A stretch of 64,000 nucleotides of DNA from Mycolicibacterium palauense (GTDB taxonomy: Bacteria; Actinomycetota; Actinomycetes; Mycobacteriales; Mycobacteriaceae), in assembly GCF_002592005.1 (NCBI RefSeq), contig NZ_NVQF01000014.1:1-64000 (forward strand). The letters are read 5' to 3'. The translations under genes and the position numbers were made by a program. Below the pieces are notes generated by a model. The model was not told the origin of the DNA, made no database searches, and saw nothing but the letters and a program-made list of their open reading frames with translations. The first letter of the stretch is position 1. Each line of letters opens with the position of its first letter. This document shows, in pieces, positions 8,323 through 17,689 of this stretch.

Positions 8323-8856
8323 ATGGGCACGAACCGGTGTGGGTCGAACCAGTTCGCCGACGCGACCACCGGCGTGGTCTACATCCACGCCTCACCCGCG
8401 GCGGTGTGCCCACATGTCGAGTGGGCGCTTTCGTCGACCCTGAATGCCAGGGCGAACCTCAAATGGTCGCCGCAGCCGGCCATGCCCGGGCAGCTGCGCG
8501 CCGTGACCAACTGGCTGGGCCCCGTCGGCACCGGCGCCCAGCTGGCCAACGCGCTGCGCTCCTGGTCGGTGCTGCGCTTCGAGGTCACCGAGGACCCCAG
8601 CCCCGGCGTGGACGGGCAACGCTTCAGTCACACCCCGCAGCTGGGCCTGTGGAGCGGGGCGATGAGCGCCAACGGCGACATCATGGTCGGGGAGATGCAG
8701 CTGCGGTCGCTGATGGCCTCCGGGGCCGACGCCCTGGCCGCCGACCTGGACACCGTGCTGGGCACCGCGTGGGACGAGGCGCTGGAGCCCTACCGCTCCG
8801 GCGGCGGTGACATCGGCAGCGAGATCACCTGGCTGAGCCGCGCCGTCGGCACCTGA
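8323..8856 (+). CDS. DUF3145 conserved protein (Rv2256c-like)
   Basis: A 177-residue soluble protein, the same length as Rv2256c, conserved across Actinobacteria and of unknown function. It has no membrane span or signal. Conserved stretches include TTGVVYIHASPAAVCPHVEW and the RFEVTEDPSPGVDGQRF region. A clear AAGGAG stands eight bases before ATG 8323. It converges on the lipid kinase gene; the 31-bp gap holds imperfect repeats of GCACCTGATCCG rather than a clear terminator hairpin. Confidence 0.85.
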   Translation: MGTNRCGSNQFADATTGVVYIHASPAAVCPHVEWALSSTLNARANLKWSPQPAMPGQLRAVTNWLGPVGTGAQLANALRSWSVLRFEVTEDPSPGVDGQRFSHTPQLGLWSGAMSANGDIMVGEMQLRSLMASGADALAADLDTVLGTAWDEALEPYRSGGGDIGSEITWLSRAVGT

Positions 8857-8887
8857 TCCGGCACCTGATCCGCACCCGATCCGGGGC

Positions 8888-9808
8888 TCAGGCCGGCACC
8901 AGGATCTGCAGCGCGCCGGGAACCGCCGACACCTGCACCGGTAGCGCCGCGGCGAACTCGCCGTCGGCGTAGGCGTTGATCCCGGGGCACTCGACGCTCA
9001 CCGAGCGTGCCCGATCGGTGGTGACGTCCTCGAGGTCGACGTGGGTGCCCTTGAACACCGTCGGGAACAACCGGATCAGCCGGGTCCGCGACGCGGAGTG
9101 CACCATCGTGATGTCCAGCAGTCCGTCGCCGTGGTCGGCGTCCGGGCAGATGAGCATCCCCCCGCCGTAGCTGCGGGTGTTGCCGAACGCCACCAGCGTC
9201 AGATCGGTGTGGATCTCCCGGTACCCGCCGGGGCCGCCGTCGAGCGCCAGCCGGAAGGGCAGCAGCTGCAGCCGGGACAGCTCGGCGATCATCGCCAGGT
9301 TGTAGCGCATCCGCCCGTGCGGCCAGCGCATCCGGTTGGTGCGGTCGCTGACCAGGGAGTCGAACCCGGTCGCCATCACGGTGCCGAACCACCGGACGGT
9401 CCCGTCGGCGGCCCGGATCCGGCCCAGATCCACCGTCTCGCGGCGGCCGTCGAGCACGACGTCGGCCGCGCGCTCGGGGTCGCCGGTGGGCACCCGGTAC
9501 TCGCGGGCGTGATCGTTGCCGGTGCCGGCCGGGACGATGCCCAGCGGCACGTCGCCGCCGGCGAGCTCCTGCAGCGCCACCGCGATCACCCCGTCGCCGC
9601 CGGCCACCACCAGCGCGTCGGTGCCGCGGTCCAGTTGCTCGCGCACCAGCTCCCCGGCGTGGGTGGCGTCGCGCCCGACGATCTCGACGACGTCCAGGCC
9701 CCGCCCCTGCAGCCGCGCGATCGCGCGTTCGGCGGCGTGCGGCGCGTTCCCGTGGCCCGAGGCGGGATTGGTCAGCACGGTGACGCGCGCGATCTCGCCG
9801 GCGGTCAC
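8888..9808 (-). CDS. Diacylglycerol kinase family lipid kinase (Rv2252-like)
   Basis: A 306-residue member of the DAGK/YegS/LCB5 lipid kinase family, which phosphorylates diacylglycerol or related lipids at the membrane surface. The nucleotide loop GGDGVIAVALQEL and the GIVPAGTGND motif are both intact, and a DG pair in YADGEF near the C-terminus fits the family. M. tuberculosis Rv2252 phosphorylates diacylglycerol and affects phosphatidylinositol mannoside synthesis. GTG 9808 overlaps the stop of the upstream FAD oxidase gene (GTGA), so the two are translationally coupled and probably act on related glycerolipid intermediates. Confidence 0.88.
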   Translation of the reverse strand: MTAGEIARVTVLTNPASGHGNAPHAAERAIARLQGRGLDVVEIVGRDATHAGELVREQLDRGTDALVVAGGDGVIAVALQELAGGDVPLGIVPAGTGNDHAREYRVPTGDPERAADVVLDGRRETVDLGRIRAADGTVRWFGTVMATGFDSLVSDRTNRMRWPHGRMRYNLAMIAELSRLQLLPFRLALDGGPGGYREIHTDLTLVAFGNTRSYGGGMLICPDADHGDGLLDITMVHSASRTRLIRLFPTVFKGTHVDLEDVTTDRARSVSVECPGINAYADGEFAAALPVQVSAVPGALQILVPA

Positions 9809-11397
9809 GGGATGAGCTTGCCCGGGTTGAGGATGCCTACCGGATCCAGCGTCTCCTTGACCGCCCGCAACACCCGCACGCCGAGGTCGCCGACCTCGGC
9901 GGTCATCCACGGACGGTGATCGGTGCCCACCGCGTGATGGTGGGTGATGGTGCCGCCGTGGGCCACGATCGCGTCGCTCGCCGCGGCCTTGGCGCGGCGC
10001 CACTGCTCGACGACCTCGCCCGGGGTGGACCCGCGCTGTGCGGCCACCACCGTGAAGTACAGCGAGGCGCCGGTCGGATACACATGGGAAATGTGGCACA
10101 GCACCAGCGCCGGGGTGCCGGATTCGGCCAGCGCGGCGGTCAGCGCCTCGGTGACGGCGGCCTTCAGGCGGGCCAGATTCGACCAGCTCGTGGCGGTCTC
10201 CAGCGTCTCGCACAGCGCCCCGGCCGCCAGCAGCGAGTCACGCAGATAGGGGGCGCCGAACCGGCCGTGCTCCCAGGCCCGCGCCGGCTGTTCGCCCAGC
10301 GAGGTGCCGCCGCGGGCGGCCAGCAGCGCCCGGGTCTCGGCGTGCCGGCTCTCGGCGTGGGCGGCGCTGCCCTCGAACACGGTGATCGCCAGGCAACCGC
10401 CGGTGATCTGCTGCTCGCCGATCTGTTCGGTGGTCGCCAGGTTCACCCCCGTCTCGGCCTCGTCGGAGAGCCGGATCACCGTCGCGCCCGTGCCGGTCTG
10501 GGTGACCGCGCGCAGCGCGTCGGCGCCGGTGGCGAAATCGGGGAACGACCACGCCTCGTAGCGGGCCGCCTCCGGCACCGGGTGCACCCGCAGCCGCACC
10601 CGGGTGATGACGCCGAACACGCCCTCGGAGCCCAGCAGGAGCTCCCGCAGGTCCGGGCCGGCGGCCGACGCGGGGGCGCGGCCCACCTCCAGTACGCCGG
10701 CCGGGGTCACCGCGGTGATCCCGCGGACCATGTCGTCGATGCGGCCGTAGCCGGCCGAGTCCTGGCCCGAGGAGCGGGTGGCGGCGAACCCGCCGATGGT
10801 GGCGAACTGGAAGCTCTGCGGGAAATGGCCCAACGAGAAGCCGCGCGCACCGAGCAGGCGCTCGGCCGCGGGGCCGGTGACCCCGGCGCCCAGTTCGGCC
10901 TCCCCGGAGATCTCGTCGAGTGCGTAGAGACGGTCGAAGCGGCGCAGGTCCAGCGAGATGACCGCCTCGAAACCGTCGCCCAGCGGGTCGACCCCGCCGA
11001 CCACCGAGGTGCCCCCGCCGAACGGCACCACCGCGACGCGCCGGTCGGAGCAGTACGCCAGCACGGCGGCCACCTCGTCCTCGGAGCCCGGTGCCAGCAC
11101 CGCGTCGGGGGCGTCCTGTTCCCCGCGCTCGGCCCGGCGCAGCAGGTCCAGCGTGGATTTGCCGCCGGCGCGCAGCAGCCGGGCCGCCGCGTCGGTGGCG
11201 ATGTTCTCCGCGCCGACGATCTCGCCCAGGGCGCCCCGGTGCTGCGGTGTCAGCCGCGACGGGCGCAGCCGCACCTCGTCGGGGCTCAGCTCGGGCGCGG
11301 GTTCGGCGTCGACGCCGAGGGCCTGGCGCAGCAGGGACGTGATGCCGTCGGAGAGCGGCTTGGCCAATGCCGGGTCGCCCCAGGCGTTCCACTTCAT
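9805..11397 (-). CDS. FAD-linked oxidase of the alkyl-DHAP synthase type (Rv2251-like)
   Basis: A 530-residue VAO-family flavoprotein. The FAD-binding PCMH domain has PFGGGTSVVGGVDPL (about 140), then SGQDSAGYGRIDD, and the C-terminal cap has GTITHHHAVGTDHRPW, the histidine-rich motif typical of alkylglycerone-phosphate synthase. Such enzymes swap a fatty acyl for a fatty alcohol on acyl-DHAP to make ether lipids. ATG 11397 begins MKWNAWG, which I take as the natural start; ATG 11412 is possible and lies five bases after a TACTGT -10 box. It overlaps the lipid kinase and diverges from a TetR gene next to glpD. Ether-lipid synthesis here is an inference. Confidence 0.83.
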   Translation of the reverse strand: MKWNAWGDPALAKPLSDGITSLLRQALGVDAEPAPELSPDEVRLRPSRLTPQHRGALGEIVGAENIATDAAARLLRAGGKSTLDLLRRAERGEQDAPDAVLAPGSEDEVAAVLAYCSDRRVAVVPFGGGTSVVGGVDPLGDGFEAVISLDLRRFDRLYALDEISGEAELGAGVTGPAAERLLGARGFSLGHFPQSFQFATIGGFAATRSSGQDSAGYGRIDDMVRGITAVTPAGVLEVGRAPASAAGPDLRELLLGSEGVFGVITRVRLRVHPVPEAARYEAWSFPDFATGADALRAVTQTGTGATVIRLSDEAETGVNLATTEQIGEQQITGGCLAITVFEGSAAHAESRHAETRALLAARGGTSLGEQPARAWEHGRFGAPYLRDSLLAAGALCETLETATSWSNLARLKAAVTEALTAALAESGTPALVLCHISHVYPTGASLYFTVVAAQRGSTPGEVVEQWRRAKAAASDAIVAHGGTITHHHAVGTDHRPWMTAEVGDLGVRVLRAVKETLDPVGILNPGKLIP

Positions 11398-11412
11398 GGC
11401 GGGATGATCCAT

Positions 11413-11449
11413 GCGTTACAGTATTACAAATGCTGTCAATCAGTAACGC
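11413..11449. promoter_or_regulatory. Bidirectional promoter and operator-like inverted repeat
   Basis: GCGTTAC (11413-11419) and GTAACGC (11443-11449) are perfect inverted arms around 23 bp. Within it, TACAGTA at 11417-11423 gives a TANNNT -10 box on both strands: TACAGT seven bases before the TetR ATG 11430, and TACTGT pointing to the oxidase. On the minus strand TTGACA lies at 11439-11434, though too close to pair with that -10 box. The layout suggests one symmetrical promoter controlled by the adjacent TetR protein. Confidence 0.6.
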
Positions 11450-12026
11450 GGCAACGGCGGAAGACGTGCGCGACGAGACCGGCGACCGGATCCTGGCCGC
11501 CGCGGCCAGCTGCGTGCGCGACTTCGGCATCGACCGGGTCGCCCTGGCCGAGATCGCCCGCCGCGCCCGGGTCAGCCGGCCCACCATCTACCGGCGCTGG
11601 CCCGACACCCGGGCGATCCTAGCCGCCCTGCTGACCCAGCGGGTGACCGGCGTGCTGCGCGACATCCCCGCCGTGGGCACCGACCGCGCGGCGGTGGTGC
11701 GGCGCGTGGTCGCCGCCGCCGCCCGGCTGCGCGACGACGACCTGGTGATGGCCGTGCTGCACTCCGCGCCGGAGCTGGCGATGGTCTACATCGCCGAGCG
11801 CCTCGGCACCAGCCAGCAGATCCTGATCGACGCCCTGGCCGCCGACCTGGCGGGCGCCCAGGCCGGCGGCACCGTCCGCGCCGGGGACCCGCGCCGCCTG
11901 GCCACCATGGTGCTGCTGATCGCCCAGTCCACCATCGCCTCGGCGCGCATCATCGAATCCATCCTGACCGCCGACGACCTCGCCGGGGAGCTCACCGACG
12001 TGCTGAACGGATATCTGTCCCCATGA
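11430..12026 (+). CDS. TetR-family repressor (Rv2250c-like)
   Basis: A 198-residue TetR regulator. The N-terminal helix-turn-helix is VALAEIARRARVSRPTIYRRW (about 44-64), followed by an all-alpha ligand domain. I chose ATG 11430 because TACAGT sits seven bases upstream, giving a leaderless transcript; longer starts would read through the opposing gene. Its TGA overlaps the glpD ATG (ATGA), so the two are translationally coupled. It diverges from the FAD-oxidase/lipid-kinase pair and likely represses both arms through the inverted repeat at 11413-11449. The ligand is unknown, plausibly a lipid or acyl-CoA. Confidence 0.87.
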   Translation: MLSISNAATAEDVRDETGDRILAAAASCVRDFGIDRVALAEIARRARVSRPTIYRRWPDTRAILAALLTQRVTGVLRDIPAVGTDRAAVVRRVVAAAARLRDDDLVMAVLHSAPELAMVYIAERLGTSQQILIDALAADLAGAQAGGTVRAGDPRRLATMVLLIAQSTIASARIIESILTADDLAGELTDVLNGYLSP

Positions 12027-13597
12027 CCCGCCGCCCGATCACCCGCTCCGCCACCCTGAACGCCGCCCGGCGCGCCGCCGACCTGCAGGCCCTGGCCGAC
12101 GGCGGGCCCGTCGACGTCCTGGTCATCGGCGGTGGCATCACCGGAGCCGGGATCGCCGTGGACGCGGCTGCCCGAGGGCTGTCGGTGGCGCTCGTCGACA
12201 AGCACGACCTGGCCTTCGGCACCAGCCGGTGGAGCTCCAAACTCGTGCACGGCGGCCTGCGTTACCTGGCCACCGGCAACGTCGGCATCGCCCGCCGCAG
12301 CGCCGTCGAGCGCGGGATCCTGATGACGCGCACCGCGCCGCACCTGACCCGCGCGATGCCGCAGCTGGTTCCGCTGCTGCCCGGCACCGGGCGGGCCGAA
12401 CGGGCGCTGGTGCGCACCGGGTTCCTGGCCGGTGACCTGCTGCGCCGGCTGGCCGGCACTCCGGCCTCGGTGCTGCCGCGCTCGCGCCGCGTCGACGCCG
12501 CCCGCGCGGCCGAGCTGGCGCCGACGGTGCGCCGCGACGGGCTCGACGGCGCGCTGCTGGCCTACGACGGGCAGCTGATCGACGATGCCCGGCTGGTGAG
12601 CGCGGTCGCGCGTACCGCCGCCCAGCACGGGGCGCGGATCCTGACCTACGTCGAGGCGTCGGCGGCCACCGGCACCTCGGCCCGGCTGACCGACCGGCGC
12701 AGCGGCGAGTCGTTCGACGTCGCCGCCCGAGCGGTCATCAACGCCACCGGCGTGTGGGCCGGCGACCTCGATCCGGCGCTGCGCCTGCGGCCCAGCCGCG
12801 GCACCCACCTGGTGTTCGACGCGGCGGCGTTCGGCCACCCGACGGCCGCGCTGACCATCCCGATCCCCGGCGAGCTCAACCGGTTCGTGTTCGCCATGCC
12901 CGAACAGCTCGGGCGGGTCTACCTGGGCCTGACCGACGAGGACGCCCCCGGCCCCATCCCCGACGAGCCGCGGGCGACCCCGGCCGAGATCGCGTTCCTG
13001 CTCGACACCGTCAACACCGCCCTGGCGACCTCGCTGAGCGTCGACGACGTGGTCGGCACCTACGCCGGGCTGCGGCCGCTGATCGACACCGACGGCGGCG
13101 CCTCGGGCACCGGCAACACCGCGGACATCTCCCGCGAGCACGCCGTCGTCGAGTCGGCGACCGGGATGATCAGCATCGTCGGCGGCAAGCTCACCGAATA
13201 CCGGCTGATGGCCTCCGACGTCCTCGACCGCGCGATCGCCCTGCGCCACCTGAGAGCGGGCCCCTGCCGCACCCGCACCCTCCCGCTGATCGGTGCCCCC
13301 GCCAACCCCGGCGCCGCCGCGGGCGGACCCACGCGGCTGCCGGCGTCGCTGGTGGCGCGCTACGGGTGCGAGGCCGCCGCGGTCATCGCCTCGGCCACCT
13401 GCGGGCATCCCACCGACCCCGTGGCCGAGGGCATCGACGTCCTGCGCGCCGAGTTCGAGTACGCCGTCACCCACGAGGGCGCGCTCGGTGTCGACGACAT
13501 CCTGGACCGGCGCACCCGGATCGGCCTGGTGGCCGCCGACCGGCAGCGGGCGCTGCCCGCGGCGCAGGAGATGCTGGCCGCGGATCCCCGCCGCTGA
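12023..13597 (+). CDS. glpD: FAD-dependent glycerol-3-phosphate dehydrogenase
   Basis: A 524-residue GlpD/DAO-family flavoprotein. The dinucleotide-binding motif VIGGGITGAGIAVDAAARG is at about 34-52, the conserved SSKLVHGGLRYL follows near residue 72, and the C-terminal part contains SIVGGKLTEYRLMA. GlpD oxidises glycerol-3-phosphate to dihydroxyacetone phosphate at the inner face of the membrane and passes electrons to menaquinone. It corresponds to glpD1 (Rv2249c), is coupled to the TetR gene by a 4-bp overlap, and ends before a strong hairpin. Beside an alkyl-DHAP-synthase-like enzyme it could supply DHAP for glycerolipid synthesis (inference). Confidence 0.92.
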   Translation: MTRRPITRSATLNAARRAADLQALADGGPVDVLVIGGGITGAGIAVDAAARGLSVALVDKHDLAFGTSRWSSKLVHGGLRYLATGNVGIARRSAVERGILMTRTAPHLTRAMPQLVPLLPGTGRAERALVRTGFLAGDLLRRLAGTPASVLPRSRRVDAARAAELAPTVRRDGLDGALLAYDGQLIDDARLVSAVARTAAQHGARILTYVEASAATGTSARLTDRRSGESFDVAARAVINATGVWAGDLDPALRLRPSRGTHLVFDAAAFGHPTAALTIPIPGELNRFVFAMPEQLGRVYLGLTDEDAPGPIPDEPRATPAEIAFLLDTVNTALATSLSVDDVVGTYAGLRPLIDTDGGASGTGNTADISREHAVVESATGMISIVGGKLTEYRLMASDVLDRAIALRHLRAGPCRTRTLPLIGAPANPGAAAGGPTRLPASLVARYGCEAAAVIASATCGHPTDPVAEGIDVLRAEFEYAVTHEGALGVDDILDRRTRIGLVAADRQRALPAAQEMLAADPRR

Positions 13598-13637
13598 CGC
13601 GGCCCGCTACCCGGACCACGCGGACCACCCGGAAAAC

Positions 13638-13677
13638 GAATTCCCGGCCGTCTCGCAGGGAGAACGACCGGGAATTC
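13638..13677. terminator. Bidirectional hairpin between glpD and accD6
   Basis: GAATTCCCGG (13638-13647) and CCGGGAATTC (13668-13677) are perfect 10-bp arms around a 20-nt loop. The hairpin sits between the converging glpD and accD6 stops and would be encoded in both transcripts. No U-tract follows. A bidirectional terminator is the simplest reading. Confidence 0.65.
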
Positions 13678-13699
13678 AGCTACGCGTGCAGCGTTCGGC

Positions 13700-15121
13700 T
13701 CACAGCGGGATGTTCTTGTGCCGGCCGCGCCGCGCCGGGGCCTCGGCCAGCGCCTGGGTCAGCTTGGAGCGGGTCTGGGAGGGCTCGATCTTCTCGTCGA
13801 CCACGCCGATGTCGATCGCGGCGTCCACACCGCCGGCGATGCGCTCGTGCTCGGCGGCCAGCTCCTCGTGCAGGGCGTCGCGCTCGTGGTCCTCGGCGGC
13901 GGCCAGCTTCTTCTTGTGCAGGATGCCGACGGCGGCCTTGGCGCCCATCACGGCGACCTCGGAGTCCGGCCAGGCGAACACCTTGGTGGCGCCCAGCGAG
14001 CGGGAGTTCATCGCGATGTAGGCGCCGCCGTAGATCTTGCGGGTGACCAGTGTGACGCGGGGGACCGACGATTCGCCGAAGGCGTGCAGCAGCTTGGCGC
14101 CACGGCGCACGACGCCGCCCCACTCCTGGTCGACACCCGGCAGGTAGCCGGGCACGTCGACGATGACCACCAGCGGAATGCCGAAGGCGTTGCACAGCCG
14201 GACGAACCGGGCGGCCTTCTCCGCGCTCTCGGAGTTCAGGCAGCCGCCCAGCCGCAGCGGGTTGTTGGCCAGCACGCCGACGCTGCGCCCGGCCAGCCGG
14301 CCCAGGCCGACGACCATCGACGGCGCCCACTTGGCCTGGAACTCGTCGAACGGCGCATCCTCGTCGAGCAGCGCGTTGAGCAGCGGGTGCACGTCGTAGG
14401 CGCGGCGCGCCGACTCCGGCAGCAGCGCGGCCAGGTCGGTGTCCTCGGCCTCGGCCTTGGCGCGGTCGAAATGGCCCTGCTGGCAGAACAGCCCGACCAG
14501 GCGGCGTCCCCGCTCATAGGCGTCGAGCTCGTCGTCGGCGACGATGTGGCACACGCCGGACTTCTTGTGGTGGGCCTCGGGCCCGCCCAGCGACACCATG
14601 TCGACGTCCTCGCCGGTCACACTGCGCACCACGTCGGGGCCGGTGACGAAGATCTTGCTCTCGGGGGCCATCACGATCACGTCGGTCAGCGCCGGTCCGT
14701 AGGCCGCGCCGCCGGCGGCGAAGCCGACGACCACCGAGATCTGCGGGATGTAGCCGGAGGCGCGGATCATCGCCTCGAACACCAGGCCGACGGCGTGCAG
14801 GGCCTTGACGCCCTCGGCCAGCCGGGCGCCGCCGGAATGCCAGATCCCGACGATGGGGCTCTGCTCGTCGATGGCGGTGTCGTAGGCGTCGACGATGTGC
14901 TTGCAGCCGTCGACGCCCATCGCGCCGCCCATCACGGTGCCGTCGGTGCAGAAGGCGATGGTGCGCACGCCGTTGACGGTGCCCGCGGCGGCCAGAATGC
15001 CCGAGCGGTCACGTTCGTGCAGCAGCTCGACGCTGCCGTCGTCGAAGAACGTCGACAGCCGCAGCAGGGGATCGCGGGGATCCAGCGATTCGTTGACCGA
15101 TTCGGGCGCCATCGTCGTCAT
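13700..15121 (-). CDS. accD6: Acetyl/propionyl-CoA carboxylase carboxyltransferase beta subunit AccD6
   Basis: A 473-residue carboxyltransferase, the same length as M. tuberculosis AccD6. The crotonase-like halves carry the acyl-CoA and biotin oxyanion-hole glycines (GFAAGGAAYGPAL, and VTRKIYGGAYIAMNSRSLG with the second pair). It transfers CO2 from carboxybiotin on an AccA subunit to acetyl-CoA, making malonyl-CoA for the FAS-I and FAS-II systems. It is the last gene of the fabD-acpM-kasA-kasB-accD6 operon, 29 bp after kasB, and is followed by a hairpin terminator. The biotin carboxylase subunit is not in this window. Confidence 0.95.
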   Translation of the reverse strand: MTTMAPESVNESLDPRDPLLRLSTFFDDGSVELLHERDRSGILAAAGTVNGVRTIAFCTDGTVMGGAMGVDGCKHIVDAYDTAIDEQSPIVGIWHSGGARLAEGVKALHAVGLVFEAMIRASGYIPQISVVVGFAAGGAAYGPALTDVIVMAPESKIFVTGPDVVRSVTGEDVDMVSLGGPEAHHKKSGVCHIVADDELDAYERGRRLVGLFCQQGHFDRAKAEAEDTDLAALLPESARRAYDVHPLLNALLDEDAPFDEFQAKWAPSMVVGLGRLAGRSVGVLANNPLRLGGCLNSESAEKAARFVRLCNAFGIPLVVIVDVPGYLPGVDQEWGGVVRRGAKLLHAFGESSVPRVTLVTRKIYGGAYIAMNSRSLGATKVFAWPDSEVAVMGAKAAVGILHKKKLAAAEDHERDALHEELAAEHERIAGGVDAAIDIGVVDEKIEPSQTRSKLTQALAEAPARRGRHKNIPL

Positions 15122-15150
15122 GTATGTCTCCTTGAGTGCCGTCAGTACGT

Positions 15151-16404
15151 TCAGTACTTGCCGAAGGCGAGTGCGACGTTGTGCCCGCCGAATCCGAATG
15201 AGTTGTTGATCGCGTACTGGTAGTTGCCGGTACGGGGTTCACCGCTGACCACGTCGAGGTCGATCTCGGGATCGAGATTCTTCAGGTTCAGCGTGGGCGG
15301 CACGATGCCGTCCCGCAGCGCCTGGATGGTGAGAATCGACTCGACGGCGCCCACCGCGCCGACCGAGTGGCCCAGCGCGGACTTCGGGGCGTAGACCGCC
15401 GGGCGGTGCCCGCGCATCGCCTTGTTGATGGCCACCCCCTCGGCCACGTCGCCGACGCTGGTGCCGGTGGCGTGCGCGTTGACGTGGCCGATGTCGGTGG
15501 GCTGCAGGCCGGCCAGTTCGATGGCCCGCGTCATGGCATAGCCGGCGCGCTCCCCGTTGGGGTCGGGCGCCACCATGTGGAAGCCGTCGGAGGTGATGGA
15601 GGCACCCATCAGCCGGGCCAGGATCCGCGCGCCTCGGGCCTTGGCGTGTTCCTCGGTCTCGATGACCATCAGCGCGCCGGCCTCGCCGAACACGAAGCCG
15701 TCGCGGTCCCGGTCGAACGGCCGGCAGGCCCCGGCGGGGTCGTCGTTGTTGGTCGACATCACGATGCGCATCTGGGCGAACCCGGCGATCGGCACCGCCT
15801 CGATGCGCTGCTCGACGCCGCCGCAGATGGCGATGTCGGCCTCGCCGAGGATGATATTGCGCCAGGCCTGGGCGATGCCCTCCGATCCCGACGCGCACGC
15901 CGAGACTGGGGTGACGACCCCGGCCTTGGCGTGTCGCTCCAGACCGACGACCGCCGAGGGGCCGTTGGGCATGTACATCTGCACGGCCAGCGGAGAGACG
16001 GCCCTGATGCCGCGTTCCCGCATGCCGTCGTAGGCGAACACCAGCGCCTCGGCGCCGCCGAGGCCGGTGCCGATCGACACCAGCAGGCGGGTGGTGTCGA
16101 CCTCGGGCGAGCCGGCGTTCTCCCAGACCCGCCGGCCCAGCACCGTCGACATCCGCTGGGGATAGGACATTCTGCGAAGTTCGACCTTGGTCAGCTCGGA
16201 CTCGAAGTCCTCCAGCAGGTGGCCCCCGATGCGCACCGGCAGGTCGAATTGCTCGACGAACGGATCCTCGAGCTTGCGGATCCCGCTCTGCCCGGCGAGC
16301 AGAGCCTTCCAGGTCGTCTCGGCGTCCGTCGCCACGCTCGTCGTCATCGCGATGCCGGTGACGACGACGTCGGGCAGACCGTTCCCAGTTGTCGGCGTAG
16401 CCAT
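15151..16404 (-). CDS. kasB: Beta-ketoacyl-ACP synthase KasB
   Basis: A 417-residue FAS-II condensing enzyme that performs late elongation of meromycolate chains on AcpM. The Cys-His-His triad is Cys170 (PVSACASG), His311 (VNAHATGT) and His346 (SALGHSVGA), and the C-terminal [10 protein letters not shown] is intact. In M. tuberculosis loss of KasB shortens mycolates and removes acid-fastness. ATG 16404 was chosen because conserved sequence begins within ten residues; the long N-terminal extension annotated for some KasB proteins is not supported here. It follows kasA by 34 bp and is a clear tandem paralogue of it. Confidence 0.95.
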   Translation of the reverse strand: MATPTTGNGLPDVVVTGIAMTTSVATDAETTWKALLAGQSGIRKLEDPFVEQFDLPVRIGGHLLEDFESELTKVELRRMSYPQRMSTVLGRRVWENAGSPEVDTTRLLVSIGTGLGGAEALVFAYDGMRERGIRAVSPLAVQMYMPNGPSAVVGLERHAKAGVVTPVSACASGSEGIAQAWRNIILGEADIAICGGVEQRIEAVPIAGFAQMRIVMSTNNDDPAGACRPFDRDRDGFVFGEAGALMVIETEEHAKARGARILARLMGASITSDGFHMVAPDPNGERAGYAMTRAIELAGLQPTDIGHVNAHATGTSVGDVAEGVAINKAMRGHRPAVYAPKSALGHSVGAVGAVESILTIQALRDGIVPPTLNLKNLDPEIDLDVVSGEPRTGNYQYAINNSFGFGGHNVALAFGKY

Positions 16405-16438
16405 ACTGCGCAGAGTGTCCTTTCCCCCGAACCCGGTC

Positions 16439-17689
16439 CTAGTACTTACCGAAGGTGAGCGCGACGTTGTGCCCGCCGAAACCGAACGAGTTGTTGATGG
16501 CGTACTGGTACTCGCCGTAGCGAGGTTCACCGGCAACCACGTCCAGGTCGATCTCCGGGTCGGGCGTCTCGTAGTTCAGCGTCGGCGGGATGACGCCGTC
16601 GCGCAGCGCCAACACCGTCAGCACCGATTCCAGGGCGCCGACCGCGCCGATCGAGTGGCCCAGCGCCGATTTCGGAGCGTAGACCGCGGCGTTCTCACAG
16701 CCGGCGACCCGGATTGCCTGGGCCTCGGCGGTGTCGCCGATCGGGGTGGCGGTGCCGTGCGCGTTGACGTGGTCGATGTCCTTGGGGTCCAGGCCCGCGG
16801 TCTCCATCGCCCGCTTCATCGCGTGACCGGCCCGCAGGCCGTCCGGCGCCGGAGCCACCATGTGATAGGCGTCCGACGTGATTCCGGCGCCCATCAGCCG
16901 GGCCAACGGCTTGGCGCCGCGGGCCAGGGCATGCTCCTCGGTCTCGATGATCATCAGCGCGCCGGCCTCGCCGAACACGAAGCCGTCCCGGTCCTTGTCG
17001 AAGGGCCGCGATGCCGCCGCGGGATCGTCGTTGCGGGTCGACATGGCACGCATCATCGAGAACGCTGCGATCGGCAGCGCCTCGATACCGCCCTCGACCC
17101 CGCCGCATACGACGAAGTCGGCGTCACCCATGACCACCTGTCGCCAGGCATGGGCGATGGCTTCCGAACCGGAGGAACAGGCCGACACCGGGGTGATCAC
17201 CCCGGCGCGCGCGCCCAGTTCCAGGCCGGCCACCGCCGCCGCACCGTTGGGCATGATCATCTGCACGGCCAGCGGGGACACCTTGCGGGGCCCGCCCTCG
17301 TTCATGGCGTCGTAGGTTTCGACGATCTTCTCGCCGCCACCGAGGCCGGTGCCGATGACCACCGCGAACCGGTCCGGGTCGACCTCGGGCGCACCCGCTG
17401 TCTCCCAGAGCCGGCCGGCCAGCAGTTTGGACATCCGCTGGACGTACGACATGCGGCGCATGTCGATGCGCGTCATGTGGCTGTCGACGTTGTCCACGAG
17501 GTGGCCGCCGATGCGTACCTGCAGATCCCACTTGGTGACGAAGTCGTCGGTGAGCTCGCGGATACCGCTCTCGCCGGCCAGCAGGCCCTTCCACGTGCTC
17601 TCGATGTCCGCGGCGAGCGCCGTGGTGGCCTCAACAGCGGTCACCACGACGGAAGGGAATCCGCCGTTGGCAGTGGAAGGTCTGGTCAT
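16439..17689 (-). CDS. kasA: Beta-ketoacyl-ACP synthase KasA
   Basis: A 416-residue essential FAS-II condensing enzyme that elongates acyl-AcpM in mycolic-acid synthesis and is a target of thiolactomycin. Catalytic residues are Cys171 (PVSACSSG), His311 (VNAHGTAT) and His345 (SALGHSIGA), matching M. tuberculosis numbering, and Lys340 precedes the second histidine motif. ATG 17689 overlaps the acpM stop (ATGA), so synthesis of the enzyme and its carrier protein is translationally coupled. It and KasB share the SGIREL/SGIRKL start of the core and the C-terminal [18 protein letters not shown], consistent with tandem duplication. Confidence 0.96.
   Translation of the reverse strand: MTRPSTANGGFPSVVVTAVEATTALAADIESTWKGLLAGESGIRELTDDFVTKWDLQVRIGGHLVDNVDSHMTRIDMRRMSYVQRMSKLLAGRLWETAGAPEVDPDRFAVVIGTGLGGGEKIVETYDAMNEGGPRKVSPLAVQMIMPNGAAAVAGLELGARAGVITPVSACSSGSEAIAHAWRQVVMGDADFVVCGGVEGGIEALPIAAFSMMRAMSTRNDDPAAASRPFDKDRDGFVFGEAGALMIIETEEHALARGAKPLARLMGAGITSDAYHMVAPAPDGLRAGHAMKRAMETAGLDPKDIDHVNAHGTATPIGDTAEAQAIRVAGCENAAVYAPKSALGHSIGAVGALESVLTVLALRDGVIPPTLNYETPDPEIDLDVVAGEPRYGEYQYAINNSFGFGGHNVALTFGKY

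Noticed and set aside
8850..8887. GCACCTGATCCG repeats between DUF3145 and the lipid kinase as a terminator
   Set aside because: They are direct, imperfect repeats and do not form a stable hairpin; no function could be supported.
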